Notes: generated by a model not told the origin, from the sequence alone. A DNA stretch of 16,363 nucleotides from CAKSQF01 sp051867915 (GCA_051867915.1 JBJDZJ010000070.1:1-16363); one strand, 5' to 3'; shown: positions 6,142 through 13,767, counted from the stretch's first letter. Numbers and translations are program-made.

Positions 6142-6663
6142 CTATGTCAGTATTTTTTGATAAACATAGCTTTTATATCGGATTTCCATATTGTATTTTT
6201 TAAATTTGCTCTCCGATCTGACCTCAAATCCGCATTTTCGCATCAAGGCGTTGGATGCGGCATTGTCTGCGGCAACCTCAGCCGTAATTCTTTCTGCGCC
6301 GAGGCGGCGGATCCAATCAATCAGGAGTCCGACGGCTTCCGTTCCGTAGCCCTGTTTCCAATCCTTCTTATGGATACAGTATCCGATGTCGTAAACGGTA
6401 CGATCATCACTCGGAAACGCACAACAGGAACCGATCCGCCGATCGGTTCCGTTTAACCATATGACAAAATAATAGCCCTGCTTACTGTCGGGAAGTTCGT
6501 CTAGCGCCTTCCGATAGACCTCGTCCACATACGCTCTTGTGGGATCGCTCAGATATTTCCCGTTTTCCTCGTCGAACCACATCTCCGTCAGAAAAGGCAG
6601 GTCATCCTTTGTGGCATTTCTGATCACGATTCCGGAACCGATCAGCTCTTGTTTGATTTGCAT
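6142..6663 (-). CDS. GNAT-family N-acetyltransferase
   Basis: This 173-residue protein has the GNAT fold, transferring an acetyl group from acetyl-CoA. The acetyl-CoA pyrophosphate-binding motif A is seen as KQGYGTEA within GYCIHKKDWKQGYGTEAVG, followed by the motif B region AADNAASNALMRKCGFEV typical of RimJ/RimL-like enzymes. The N-terminal IRNATKDDLPFL is the usual first strand and helix. I use ATG 6663 (MQIKQEL), since GAGGGAG and AAGGGAAGG lie just upstream; a TTG at 6684 is the other option. The substrate cannot be told from sequence; small-molecule or protein N-termini are both known in the family. It lies 78 bp downstream of the PAS gene on the same strand and may be cotranscribed. 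Confidence 0.9.
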   Translation of the reverse strand: MQIKQELIGSGIVIRNATKDDLPFLTEMWFDEENGKYLSDPTRAYVDEVYRKALDELPDSKQGYYFVIWLNGTDRRIGSCCAFPSDDRTVYDIGYCIHKKDWKQGYGTEAVGLLIDWIRRLGAERITAEVAADNAASNALMRKCGFEVRSESKFKKYNMEIRYKSYVYQKILT

Positions 6664-6741
6664 CCTTCCCTTCACTCCCTCCAAGGTCTTTCCTTTTTCA
6701 CCGTTTTCCCAGTCAGGACAGCCCGACGGTCCTGCGGTCTT

Positions 6742-7116
6742 TCATTCCATGCGGTAGAGAGGCTCGGGGTCACGGCTGCGGTATTCGTGCCGTTCGTAAT
6801 AGCCGATCAGTCCGCCGTTCTCATCCCGCAGGGCGATCATGTAGACATCCTTGTTTTCCTTTTCATTGTAAAAAGTGTGAACTCTGTTGTTGGCTCTGTC
6901 CAAGCGGAACCAGTCCAGAATCCGGTCGATCTTCTCACAGGATTCAGCGTTATGACAGTCCAGCAGACTTTTTCCCACCAGATCTGCCCCGCCCCGACGG
7001 CAGTATCGTTCGCAGGCGGCGGGGTTCAGATAGACAATCCGATGAGAGGTATCGCAGATAACGACTGCACTTCGATCTTCGTCAATCATACTTTTGAAAT
7101 AGGGGAAAAGTTCCAT
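6742..7116 (-). CDS. Stand-alone PAS-domain protein
   Basis: This 124-residue protein consists of little more than one PAS domain. Features include SAVVICDTSHRIVYLNPAA at about 16-34, the helix and loop GADLVGKSLLDCHN (43-56), and the final strands VYMIALRDENGGLIGYYE. The Cys-His pair (DCHN at 53-56) and the sequence around it resemble the PAS domain found at the C-terminus of DUF438 proteins, where a histidine in this region can bind haem. Haem or redox sensing here is therefore possible but unproven. No output domain is attached, so it would have to signal through a partner. ATG 7116 is supported by AAGGAG at 7125-7130 with 8-base spacing. It sits 144 bp downstream of the MATE gene, and I saw no clear promoter in the gap. 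Confidence 0.85.
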   Translation of the reverse strand: MELFPYFKSMIDEDRSAVVICDTSHRIVYLNPAACERYCRRGGADLVGKSLLDCHNAESCEKIDRILDWFRLDRANNRVHTFYNEKENKDVYMIALRDENGGLIGYYERHEYRSRDPEPLYRME

Positions 7117-7260
7117 TGTCAGGTCTCCTTTGAAATCCGGATTTTCCGAAACTTGCAACATGCAAACTTTAATCTGCCGCTCAACGCGATTCTCGTCGAA
7201 AATCCCGATGTTTTCATAATTGCCGATTGTTTTTTTATACGGATAAGGTCTTGATCGCTT

Positions 7261-8625
7261 TTATACCAGGGCGTGCTTACGCCATCTTCCGCTGTAATAG
7301 CGGACAAGGAAGCAGGTCACCCGACAGATCCAGTCCACCACCATGGCGATCCACACGCCGACGGCGCCGTAGCCCATCCGATAGCCGATGATATAGCTGA
7401 GGGTCAGACGGAAAAGGATCATGGAGGCGATGGAAACCGTCATGGTAAACTTGACATCGTTGGCGGCCCGGAGCGCATTGGGCAGGGTAAACGCCAGCGG
7501 CCAGATCGCCGCTCCCCACAGGCAGTGGAAGGCCACAAGGAAGATCGACAGCTGCTCGGTAGCCTCCGAAAGATTGTAAAAGGTCACGATCAGCGGAGTC
7601 AGGCAGACCAGCAGAATGTTGAATCCCGAATGAATGGCATAGGTAATCTTCATAAGCCGCTTCACATAGTAGCGTGTCTGAAGCCCGTCGCCGGCACCGA
7701 TGCACCGTCCCACCACCGTAATCATGGCAAGCCCCAGCGCCTGGCCGGGAATACAGCCGATGCCGTCCAGATTGTTGGCAACTGCGTTGGCGGCGATCTG
7801 GGTGGTTCCGAATACCGAGATAATGGAAACCACCAGAACCCGACCCAGAGAGAAAATACAGTTTTCCACGCCGCTGGGAATGCCGATGGAGAGGATTCTG
7901 TGAATCTGTCTGCCGTTGGGGCGGAATTTTTCCCGAAAATTCAGATAAACGGGATATTTGGGACGCAGGAGCAGAATCATCAGGAAAACCATGGCGGCAA
8001 ATCGGGAGATCAGGGTGGAAATCGCCGCTCCTGCCACGCCCAACGGAATCGCGTAAATCAAGAGGCCGTTGCCCGCCACATTCAGCAGATTGCAGAGTAC
8101 CGACGCCAGCATGGAGACGGTGGAATTGCCCATGGAGCGAAACAGGGCCGCAAAACTGTTATAGACGGCAAGAAAGGGGAAAGACAGGGCGGTAAGATAA
8201 AAATAGGTGGACGCGGCGGACATCACATCTGCCTCGATTGATCCGAAAAAGAGAGAAATCAGAGGGCGGTTGAAAAGCAGGCAGAGCGTCATGACTCCGA
8301 CGGAAATCACACTGACGATAAAAATCAGCTGGGATGCCGCCCCATTGGCGTCCTTCTGCTTTTTGGCTCCGATACACTGGGAGACGACGACTGCGCCGCC
8401 GGTTGCAAGGGCGGCAAACAGGTTGATAATCAGGGCGTTGATCATATCCACCAGCGACACACCCGAAACGGCAGCCTCGCCCAGTCCCGCAATCATCACC
8501 GTGTCGATCATACCCACCGACATGGCAAGGGTCTGCTCGATCACAAGAGGGACGATCAGACGGGTCAGTTCCCGCCCGTTGAACATCGGATTTTCCGGTT
8601 TATAGCCCTTCGGCAGTCGTTCCAC
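7261..8625 (-). CDS. MATE-family multidrug/toxin efflux transporter
   Basis: This 454-residue inner-membrane transporter has about 12 transmembrane helices in two related halves, as in DinF/NorM-type MATE proteins that export cationic compounds using a sodium or proton gradient. Characteristic stretches include LIVPLVIEQTLAMSVGMIDT near residues 23-42, ALATGGAVVVSQCIGAKK (71-88), and in the second half GIPSGVENCIFSLGR and NAVANNLDGIGCIPGQALG. Length is normal for the family. The start is GTG 8625, with a perfect AGGAGG at 8634-8639 and 8-base spacing. A consensus promoter lies about 150 bp upstream, giving an unusually long leader. The natural substrate is not determinable. Confidence 0.95.
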   Translation of the reverse strand: MERLPKGYKPENPMFNGRELTRLIVPLVIEQTLAMSVGMIDTVMIAGLGEAAVSGVSLVDMINALIINLFAALATGGAVVVSQCIGAKKQKDANGAASQLIFIVSVISVGVMTLCLLFNRPLISLFFGSIEADVMSAASTYFYLTALSFPFLAVYNSFAALFRSMGNSTVSMLASVLCNLLNVAGNGLLIYAIPLGVAGAAISTLISRFAAMVFLMILLLRPKYPVYLNFREKFRPNGRQIHRILSIGIPSGVENCIFSLGRVLVVSIISVFGTTQIAANAVANNLDGIGCIPGQALGLAMITVVGRCIGAGDGLQTRYYVKRLMKITYAIHSGFNILLVCLTPLIVTFYNLSEATEQLSIFLVAFHCLWGAAIWPLAFTLPNALRAANDVKFTMTVSIASMILFRLTLSYIIGYRMGYGAVGVWIAMVVDWICRVTCFLVRYYSGRWRKHALV

Positions 8626-8773
8626 CGACGATTCCTCCTTTTACGGCAAAGATCCGATGCGGTGCGGCAACTTAAGCCGTCCCGCTCTTTTGCCCGCCAC
8701 GCAGGTTTGGATCACAAGCGTATTTGACCGTGTGCAGACCCGATTTCCTTCCGTCTTTGCCCGTATTTCTGCT

Positions 8774-8802
8774 ATTTTAGCAGATTTTGCCCGATTTGTC
8801 AA
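8774..8802 (-). promoter_or_regulatory. Sigma-A promoter of the MATE gene
   Basis: On the minus strand, TTGACA (8797-8802) is followed by a 17-bp spacer and TAAAAT (8774-8779) with an extended TG element (TGC directly before the -10). The predicted leader from about 8767 to the GTG at 8625 is roughly 140 nt. Confidence 0.85.
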
Positions 8803-8883
8803 GGGGCAAAGGAATATCGGATGGGAAGATCTGCGCCGATGGGAGAAAAATCAAAATTCCCCGCATTTTTTTTGGAAAAAGTC

Positions 8884-8912
8884 TTCCATTTTCCCGAAGA
8901 ATGTGCTACAAT
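8884..8912 (+). promoter_or_regulatory. Probable extended -10 promoter of the cytoplasmic SGNH gene
   Basis: TACAAT at 8907-8912 is directly preceded by TGC, making an extended -10. The -35 position, 17 bp upstream, is a poor TTCCAT. It lies 46 bp before the ATG at 8959 and diverges from the MATE promoter. Confidence 0.55.
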
Positions 8913-8958
8913 GTGAGAAGCAAAAATTGAAAATGTCCGAAAGGTCAGGAGATTTATT

Positions 8959-9612
8959 ATGGAACTTCAAGGAAAAAAGATCAATTTTTTAGGCGACAGC
9001 ATCACCGAAGGACACGGTGTTGCCCATTATGAGAACATCTTTCATCAGCGGATTCTGACATCCCGGGGACTCGCCGCCGCCCGCAACTACGGCATCGGCG
9101 GAACCCGAATTGCCCGTCAGCAGAAGCCCTCCGATCCCAACTGGGACCGCTATTTTGCCTCCCGTATCGACGAAATGGATCCCGACGCCGACATCGTGGT
9201 GGTTTTCGGCGGCACCAACGACTACGGCCACGGCGATGCGCCCATCGGAACCTTCGACGATCGCACGCCGGACACCTTCTACGGCGCTCTCCACGATCTG
9301 ATTCTCCGTCTTTTTGAAAAATACAGTGATGCGCCCATCGTTTTCATGACTCCCACGCACCGAGGCAATGAGTTTTCCCCCAGAGGGGACGGCTACAAGG
9401 CGCCGACCCTTCCGCTTGTGGGCTATGTGGACATCATCAAGGAGGTCTGCCGCTACTACGGCATCCCCGTGGTGGATCTGTATGCCAATGCCGCCCTTCA
9501 GCCTGAGGTGCCGGTGATTCGGGAAAAGTACATCCCCGACGGGCTGCACCCCAACGACGCCGGTCACAAGATCATTGCCGACCGTCTGACCGGATTCCTG
9601 ATGGCACTGTAA
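8959..9612 (+). CDS. SGNH/GDSL-family hydrolase, cytoplasmic
   Basis: This 217-residue SGNH hydrolase has no signal peptide. All four family blocks are canonical: GDSITEG at 12-18 with nucleophile Ser14, GIGGTRI at 45-51 with the oxyanion glycine, GGTNDYGHG at 84-92 with Asn87, and DGLHPN at 194-199 supplying Asp194 and His197. Family members remove acyl or acetyl groups from sugars, lipids or other metabolites; the substrate cannot be deduced here. ATG 8959 is preceded by AGGAG at 8947-8951 with 7-base spacing. It is a second SGNH enzyme in the window but differs strongly from the lipoprotein at 3230-4048 in motifs and in location. The glycosylase gene follows 86 bp downstream with no obvious terminator between them. 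Confidence 0.92.
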   Translation: MELQGKKINFLGDSITEGHGVAHYENIFHQRILTSRGLAAARNYGIGGTRIARQQKPSDPNWDRYFASRIDEMDPDADIVVVFGGTNDYGHGDAPIGTFDDRTPDTFYGALHDLILRLFEKYSDAPIVFMTPTHRGNEFSPRGDGYKAPTLPLVGYVDIIKEVCRYYGIPVVDLYANAALQPEVPVIREKYIPDGLHPNDAGHKIIADRLTGFLMAL

Positions 9613-9698
9613 ATCCGCAGATTTCATGGAATCCCGTTTCATGAAATCCCATTGTCGCAAAAACGGCAGATACCGAAATTCGATCCGAGGTGAGTACG

Positions 9699-10247
9699 GT
9701 GAAAGTACCGGAAAGGGATTACAGTCTGCACGCCGACGAGCTTGCCCCAAAGCTGCTCGGGAAGCTGCTTTGCAGACGGTTCCCGGACGGCGGGGTCCGA
9801 AAGCTCCGCATTACCGAAACGGAATGCTATATGGGCGAGTCCGATTCGGCGTGTCATGCCCATCACGGAAAGACCCCTCGCTGTTCTGTCCTTTACGAGA
9901 AGGGCGGCGTTGCCTATGTCTACTTATGCTACGGCATTCACCATCTGCTCAATGTGGTCTGTGGGCCGGAAGGCTTTCCGGAGGCGGTTCTGATCCGGGG
10001 CATTGAAGGCTATCCCGGTCCCGGAAAGCTGACCAAAGCCATGAGCATTGACCGTTCTCTGAACGGCGCAGACCTTCTATGTTCGGACGAAATCTGGCTG
10101 GAAGAGGATCCGGACGCTCCCGTTGTGCGGTATCGGTGCGATCGGCGCGTCGGAATCGACTATGCCGACGAGGTCGACCGTCAGCGTTTGTGGCGTTTTA
10201 TTCTGATTAAACCCGAAAATGCCGATTCCGAAGGCATGTCAAATTGA
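9699..10247 (+). CDS. 3-methyladenine DNA glycosylase, AAG/MPG family
   Basis: This 182-residue protein belongs to the alkyladenine DNA glycosylase family (Pur_DNA_glyco), which excises 3-methyladenine and other damaged purines to start base-excision repair. The signature is clear: RITETECYMGESDSACHAHH at about 37-56, with Glu42 aligning with the catalytic water-activating glutamate; KTPR; VAYVYLCYGIHHLLNVVCG; and a PGPGKLTKAM segment typical of the family. The length is normal for bacterial members. I prefer the GTG at 9699, which has AGGTGA at 9688-9693, over the GTG at 9690; the two differ by three residues. It may be cotranscribed with the SGNH gene and is followed by a strong terminator. 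Confidence 0.94.
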   Translation: MKVPERDYSLHADELAPKLLGKLLCRRFPDGGVRKLRITETECYMGESDSACHAHHGKTPRCSVLYEKGGVAYVYLCYGIHHLLNVVCGPEGFPEAVLIRGIEGYPGPGKLTKAMSIDRSLNGADLLCSDEIWLEEDPDAPVVRYRCDRRVGIDYADEVDRQRLWRFILIKPENADSEGMSN

Positions 10248-10276
10248 AGATCGGTACATTGTCGAAGTATCTTCCG

Positions 10277-10317
10277 AAAAAATCCCTTTTTTCGCTGTGC
10301 GAAAAAAGGGATTTTTT
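10277..10317. terminator. Perfect-stem bidirectional terminator
   Basis: AAAAAATCCCTTTTTTCG (10277-10294) and CGAAAAAAGGGATTTTTT (10300-10317) form a perfect 18-bp stem around a 5-nt loop. Either strand gives a GC-containing core followed by a run of T. It follows the + strand glycosylase gene by 29 bp and can also end minus-strand transcripts coming from the surface-protein gene. Confidence 0.9.
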
Positions 10318-10574
10318 ATATGCCCTGATTAAAGGAGGTGGCACTTCGTTGATTTTCGGCAGATCGGCGGCTCTTATTCTCTGTCCTGTTTTGCCGACAT
10401 GCTGATGATTTTGGAAACCTTGCTCTTGATTCTTCCGTTTTCCATCTTCCATGCGCTTTTCCATTCGCCTTGCCGATGGGATAAGATTCAGGGGTTGCCG
10501 CACTCACAGATGAAGTACGGCAACCCCATTTCAGGTTATTCTATCGTTTTTTCTCCAACCGAAGAACAGAAGAC
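10318..10574. other. Intergenic stretch with an orphan ribosome binding site and hairpin
   Basis: No convincing gene lies here. A perfect Shine-Dalgarno AAAGGAGGTGG at 10331-10341 is followed 7 bases later by TTG 10349, but that frame closes after 18 codons. On the minus strand a 23-codon frame at 10374-10445 (MENGRIKSKVSKIISMSAKQ...) looks protein-like but lacks a good ribosome binding site. An inverted repeat, GGGGTTGCCG (10491-10500) and CGGCAACCCC (10518-10527), has a 17-nt loop and only a weak T-rich tail on either side. It may be an attenuating hairpin for the surface-protein transcript. Confidence 0.5.
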
Positions 10575-11999
10575 TCAGTCGTCGATTCTTCTCTTCTTGG
10601 CAACTACAACTGCGCCTGCAACTGCAACAAGTGCAACTGCGCTCAGAAGGAGTGCGATGTCACCGGTCGAAGGAGCGGGAGTATCTTTATTATCATCATC
10701 GTCCTTGTCGGTGGTGGGAGGAGTTACGGGATCGGCAGGCTTGGTTCCGGTGTAAGCGCCCTCGCCGGTGATGACGGTTTCAACCTTGATCGAAGGCTCG
10801 GTAATAGCCGCATCGCTTGCATACATCTCGATCTCGTTGATCTGGAACCAGTTGTTCTGGAAAGAACCGTCGGTGATTTCGATCTTGTAGGAGGTATAGT
10901 TATCGGGCTTATCAATCTTGTATGCGAAGGGAGTAGCGTTGACAGCGCTCATGCCGCTGTTGACAACCTTATCGATTTCAACATAGTCGGTTCCGTTCTT
11001 GGAGCCGTACAGGGTCCATGCGATGGGCCAACGGGGCCAGTCTTTGCTGTCGTTGCCGGTGTAGATCACATAGTAATCTGCCTTTTCGGTAGCTTCCCAG
11101 CTGATGGTCATGCCGGTAACAAAACCGCCCTCAATCTTGGATCCGCTGTTCTCGCCGGCAGTACCGGTATTGCCGTCAAATGCGTTGCCTACGGTGGAGG
11201 AGGAGAATCCGCCGCCGACAGCAGGATTGGACAGGGTCAGCTTCTTGCTGCCCAGAACGGTTGTAAGCTGATCATCGGTCAGAGCATTGGTTCCTTCGGA
11301 GGTCTGGGATACAGCGGTATTGATGGTAACAGAGGTGTAAACACCGTTTGCATCCTTCAATTCAAGCAGGGACTGACTGGTCACATAATTCTCGGCAACC
11401 AGCGTGACCTTCTTTCCGTCAACTTCAGTCACCGTGAAAGTAGCGTTGGTGCTGTGATCGTCATGGCATCTTCCGGTAAAGGTATCTCCTACCTTGTAAC
11501 CGGGATCGTCATTATAAATGATAACGGCGGTAACGGTCTTGGCTACCTTATCCATGGTAACCTGAGAGTAGGAATAACTCTTTGCGGCAATTGTGGATGC
11601 AAAGGTCTGGGTGTAGGTATCTGCGCCGGCAGTGAGCTTCAGCGTGTTGTCTTCACCGACATGAAGGTCGGCACCGACAATACCCAACTGGAGCCAGCTC
11701 TTTTCGATATCATTGGCATTGCCAAGCTGGCAATGTCTGTTTCCGAGATAGCCGATATTCCAGTAAGCGGTCTTTCCGTTGACCTCAATCTTGATGTCGG
11801 AAAGGGACTCCACATTCAGAGAAGTGGTGAAGTACAGGTTTGCGTCGATGAAACCGCATTCTCCGCCAACCGATGTAAACTGGCCATACGGAGCATTTTC
11901 ATGGAGCTGCAGTTCGGCAGCAGACACGGAAAACGCACCCAAAGCCATTGTGCCGGAGATCATAGCGATTGCCATCAGTGTTGATAATAGCTTTTTCAT
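10575..11999 (-). CDS. Secreted surface protein with F5/8 type C (discoidin) domain and C-terminal anchor
   Basis: This is a 474-residue extracellular protein. A signal peptide (about 1-28) ends in SVSAAEL. Residues 29-250 form beta-rich regions I do not recognise. Residues about 255-395 look like an F5/8 type C (discoidin-like) module, with NAFDGNTGT, WTLYGSKNGTDYVEI and FQINEIEMY at its expected start, middle and end. Such domains bind glycans or other surface ligands. A Pro/Thr/Asp-rich spacer (411-441, including a DDDD run) leads to APSTGD at 442-447, a hydrophobic helix and KKRR, laid out like a sortase sorting signal with Ala instead of Leu in LPxTG. The ATG at 11999 fits AGGAGG (12009-12014, 9-base spacing) better than ATG 12005. 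No catalytic domain is visible; adhesion or glycan binding is inferred. Confidence 0.88.
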   Translation of the reverse strand: MKKLLSTLMAIAMISGTMALGAFSVSAAELQLHENAPYGQFTSVGGECGFIDANLYFTTSLNVESLSDIKIEVNGKTAYWNIGYLGNRHCQLGNANDIEKSWLQLGIVGADLHVGEDNTLKLTAGADTYTQTFASTIAAKSYSYSQVTMDKVAKTVTAVIIYNDDPGYKVGDTFTGRCHDDHSTNATFTVTEVDGKKVTLVAENYVTSQSLLELKDANGVYTSVTINTAVSQTSEGTNALTDDQLTTVLGSKKLTLSNPAVGGGFSSSTVGNAFDGNTGTAGENSGSKIEGGFVTGMTISWEATEKADYYVIYTGNDSKDWPRWPIAWTLYGSKNGTDYVEIDKVVNSGMSAVNATPFAYKIDKPDNYTSYKIEITDGSFQNNWFQINEIEMYASDAAITEPSIKVETVITGEGAYTGTKPADPVTPPTTDKDDDDNKDTPAPSTGDIALLLSAVALVAVAGAVVVAKKRRIDD

Positions 12000-12036
12000 A
12001 ATCATTTTCCTCCTGACGAAAAAGATTTGTTATTTT

Positions 12037-12065
12037 ATTATACCATATCAAAACTGCTTTGTCAA
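12037..12065 (-). promoter_or_regulatory. Full-consensus sigma-A promoter of the surface-protein gene
   Basis: On the minus strand, TTGACA (12060-12065), a 17-bp spacer and TATAAT (12037-12042) match the consensus exactly, 37 bp before the ATG at 11999. High expression is expected. Confidence 0.93.
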
Positions 12066-12166
12066 TAGTCTTTTCGTATTTTCTTCGGATTTTTGAAACT
12101 TTTTGTTCACATTTGGGGTCTTTTTTTGTGCTTTGCTGCCGGGCATTCCGGTCCGTCGGCAGAACG

Positions 12167-13429
12167 CTATCGGTTCATCATACCGGGAAGCGTCTTTTCG
12201 TGCAAGGTGCTGTCCGGGAGCTTCAATTCACCCATCAGGCAGGCGGGACGGATGCTGTGTTCGCCGTAGGTATTCCGAATGCGATCCACCGCATCGTCCA
12301 GTTTTCCCTGCCGAAGCTGACTCACAGAACTGCCCAGAAGATCCATCTGCACGGGAGCGTCTGCCAAAACCAGCGAAATGGCGGTCACCGAAACGGCGCG
12401 GATTCCTTTATACCAGCGATAATTTTCATCAAACAGGGCAAATGCCGATCGGGCCAGATACAGCGGGCTTTGTGTGGGCAGATCGGAGGACGGAAACTTC
12501 ATCTGCCAGCCCTTTGAAAAGAGATCGTTCTGGCGGACGCTGATGCTGACCCCCTTTGCCGCAAGCCCCTCCTTCCGCAGGCGGTGACCGATATCCTGAC
12601 ACAACTCCAGAATCACCTTCCAGACCTCCTCCGAACAGACCAGATCGGATTTTGTGGTAATACCGTGCCCGATGCTCTCGGCAGGTCGGACATAATCCAC
12701 ATTGCTGACCTTCGAAAAATCCCGCCCGTTGGCAAAATCATGAAGCATTCCGCCGTTTTTCCCGAATTTCTTCAGCAGAGATTCTCTGGGATATCTTGCC
12801 AGATCCCCGATGGTCTCCACCCCCAGAAAATTCAGCTTTTCCGAGGTTGCTCTGCCTACATACAGCAGTTCCCCCACGGGAAGTCCCCATATTTTCCGGC
12901 GGAAATTTTCTTCGGTGATTTCGGTGGTGGCGTCCGGCTTCTTCATATCCGAACCCAGCTTGGCAAACACCTTGCAGAAGGAGACGCCGATGCTGACCGT
13001 CAGCCCCAGTTCCTCCCTGATTGTCCGGCGGATCTCGTCGGCAAGCTCGACCGGCGTCTTTTTGAAAACCCGCAGACTGCCCGTCATGTCCAGCCAGCAT
13101 TCATCCATCCCGAAGGCTTCAATCAGGTCGGTATAGCGGGCGTAGATCTTCCGTACGAGTCCCGAGAATTTCACATATTCGTCAAAATGAGGAGGTACGG
13201 GAATCAGCCCGGGGCAGGTTCCCGCCGCCTCGGAAAAGGTCATCCCCGTTTTGACGCCCGCCCGTTTGGCAGGCTCCGATTTGGCCAGCACAATTCCGTG
13301 GCGATCCTCCACCGATCCGCAGACCGCAATTGCCTTGCCCCTTAGCTCGGGATGAAGCTGCATCTCCACCGAAGCATAAAAACAGTTCAGATCACTGTGA
13401 AAGATTACCCGACTCACTGCCGTCCCCAT
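12167..13429 (-). CDS. dinB: Y-family DNA polymerase, DinB/Pol IV type
   Basis: This 420-residue translesion polymerase copies damaged DNA with low fidelity. Catalytic residues are present: HSDLNCFYASVE at 11-22 with metal-binding Asp13, and MDECWLD with Asp109 and Glu110. The latter motif has Gly107 where Ser is usual. SIGVSFCKVFAKLGSDMKKP (146-165) is the palm motif, and a helix-hairpin-helix region follows near 194-220. QMDLL at 361-365 is a plausible beta-clamp-binding motif. ATG 13429 is used; GTG 13417 would give MSRVIFHSDLN, closer to the usual family start, and the upstream GAAGGGA fits neither perfectly. The gene is 46 bp downstream of a 90-aa gene whose promoter carries a LexA box, so SOS induction is likely. 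Confidence 0.95.
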   Translation of the reverse strand: MGTAVSRVIFHSDLNCFYASVEMQLHPELRGKAIAVCGSVEDRHGIVLAKSEPAKRAGVKTGMTFSEAAGTCPGLIPVPPHFDEYVKFSGLVRKIYARYTDLIEAFGMDECWLDMTGSLRVFKKTPVELADEIRRTIREELGLTVSIGVSFCKVFAKLGSDMKKPDATTEITEENFRRKIWGLPVGELLYVGRATSEKLNFLGVETIGDLARYPRESLLKKFGKNGGMLHDFANGRDFSKVSNVDYVRPAESIGHGITTKSDLVCSEEVWKVILELCQDIGHRLRKEGLAAKGVSISVRQNDLFSKGWQMKFPSSDLPTQSPLYLARSAFALFDENYRWYKGIRAVSVTAISLVLADAPVQMDLLGSSVSQLRQGKLDDAVDRIRNTYGEHSIRPACLMGELKLPDSTLHEKTLPGMMNR

Positions 13430-13475
13430 TCCCTTCTTGTTTCTTTCCGTTTTTTCCTATTTTCCCCGTTTTCGG

Positions 13476-13748
13476 TCATTTTTCATCCGAAAAGCTCATA
13501 CGGACCGAAAACCAGGTGTTGCTGTCCGCCTCATAATACAGCCGTTTCAGAATGCCTTCCACGATCACGGTATACTCGGTAGGCGCCACAGACGCCACCC
13601 CTTCGGGTGCATGCCTGCGGCATCCCGATACCCGATCCACGGCATACACCCGATCGCCCGCGCGGATTCTCAGAGGAACCATCTGCCCGTCCTCCAGAAA
13701 CCGAACCTCCACCGACAGATTCTGTCGGACTCTCCGTATTGTCTGCAA
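13476..13748 (-). CDS. 90-aa protein upstream of dinB, unknown function, probably SOS-induced
   Basis: This small 90-residue basic protein reads MQTIRRVRQNLSVEVRFLED and continues with PLRIRAGDRVYAVDRV, EYTVIVEG and a terminal YEADSNTWFSVRM. The pattern suggests a compact all-beta domain. I do not recognise the family with certainty. In actinobacteria a different small family, DUF6504, accompanies Y-family polymerases and likewise reads as a short beta domain, so the arrangement may be analogous. The start is TTG 13748, supported by GGAGGTGAG at 13754-13762. It is the first gene after the LexA-box promoter and precedes dinB by 46 bp, so the two are very likely one operon. A role as polymerase accessory factor is inference. 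Confidence 0.78.
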   Translation of the reverse strand: MQTIRRVRQNLSVEVRFLEDGQMVPLRIRAGDRVYAVDRVSGCRRHAPEGVASVAPTEYTVIVEGILKRLYYEADSNTWFSVRMSFSDEK

Positions 13749-13767
13749 TTTTGCTCACCTCCGGTTG

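Noticed and set aside
7273..8241. 322-codon open frame on the + strand inside the MATE gene
   Set aside because: It is antisense to a clear 454-aa transporter, has low-complexity His/Gly/Asp-rich composition and no ribosome binding site.
10399..10755. 118-codon + strand frame beginning with a hydrophobic stretch
   Set aside because: More than half is antisense to the surface-protein gene, and there is no ribosome binding site at its ATG.
12136..12162. CTGCCG/CGGCAG inverted repeat after dinB as a terminator
   Set aside because: The stem is only 6 bp and no T-tract follows on either strand.
12584..13345. 253-codon + strand frame opposite dinB
   Set aside because: It is antisense to a certain polymerase gene and its composition matches a reverse-frame shadow.
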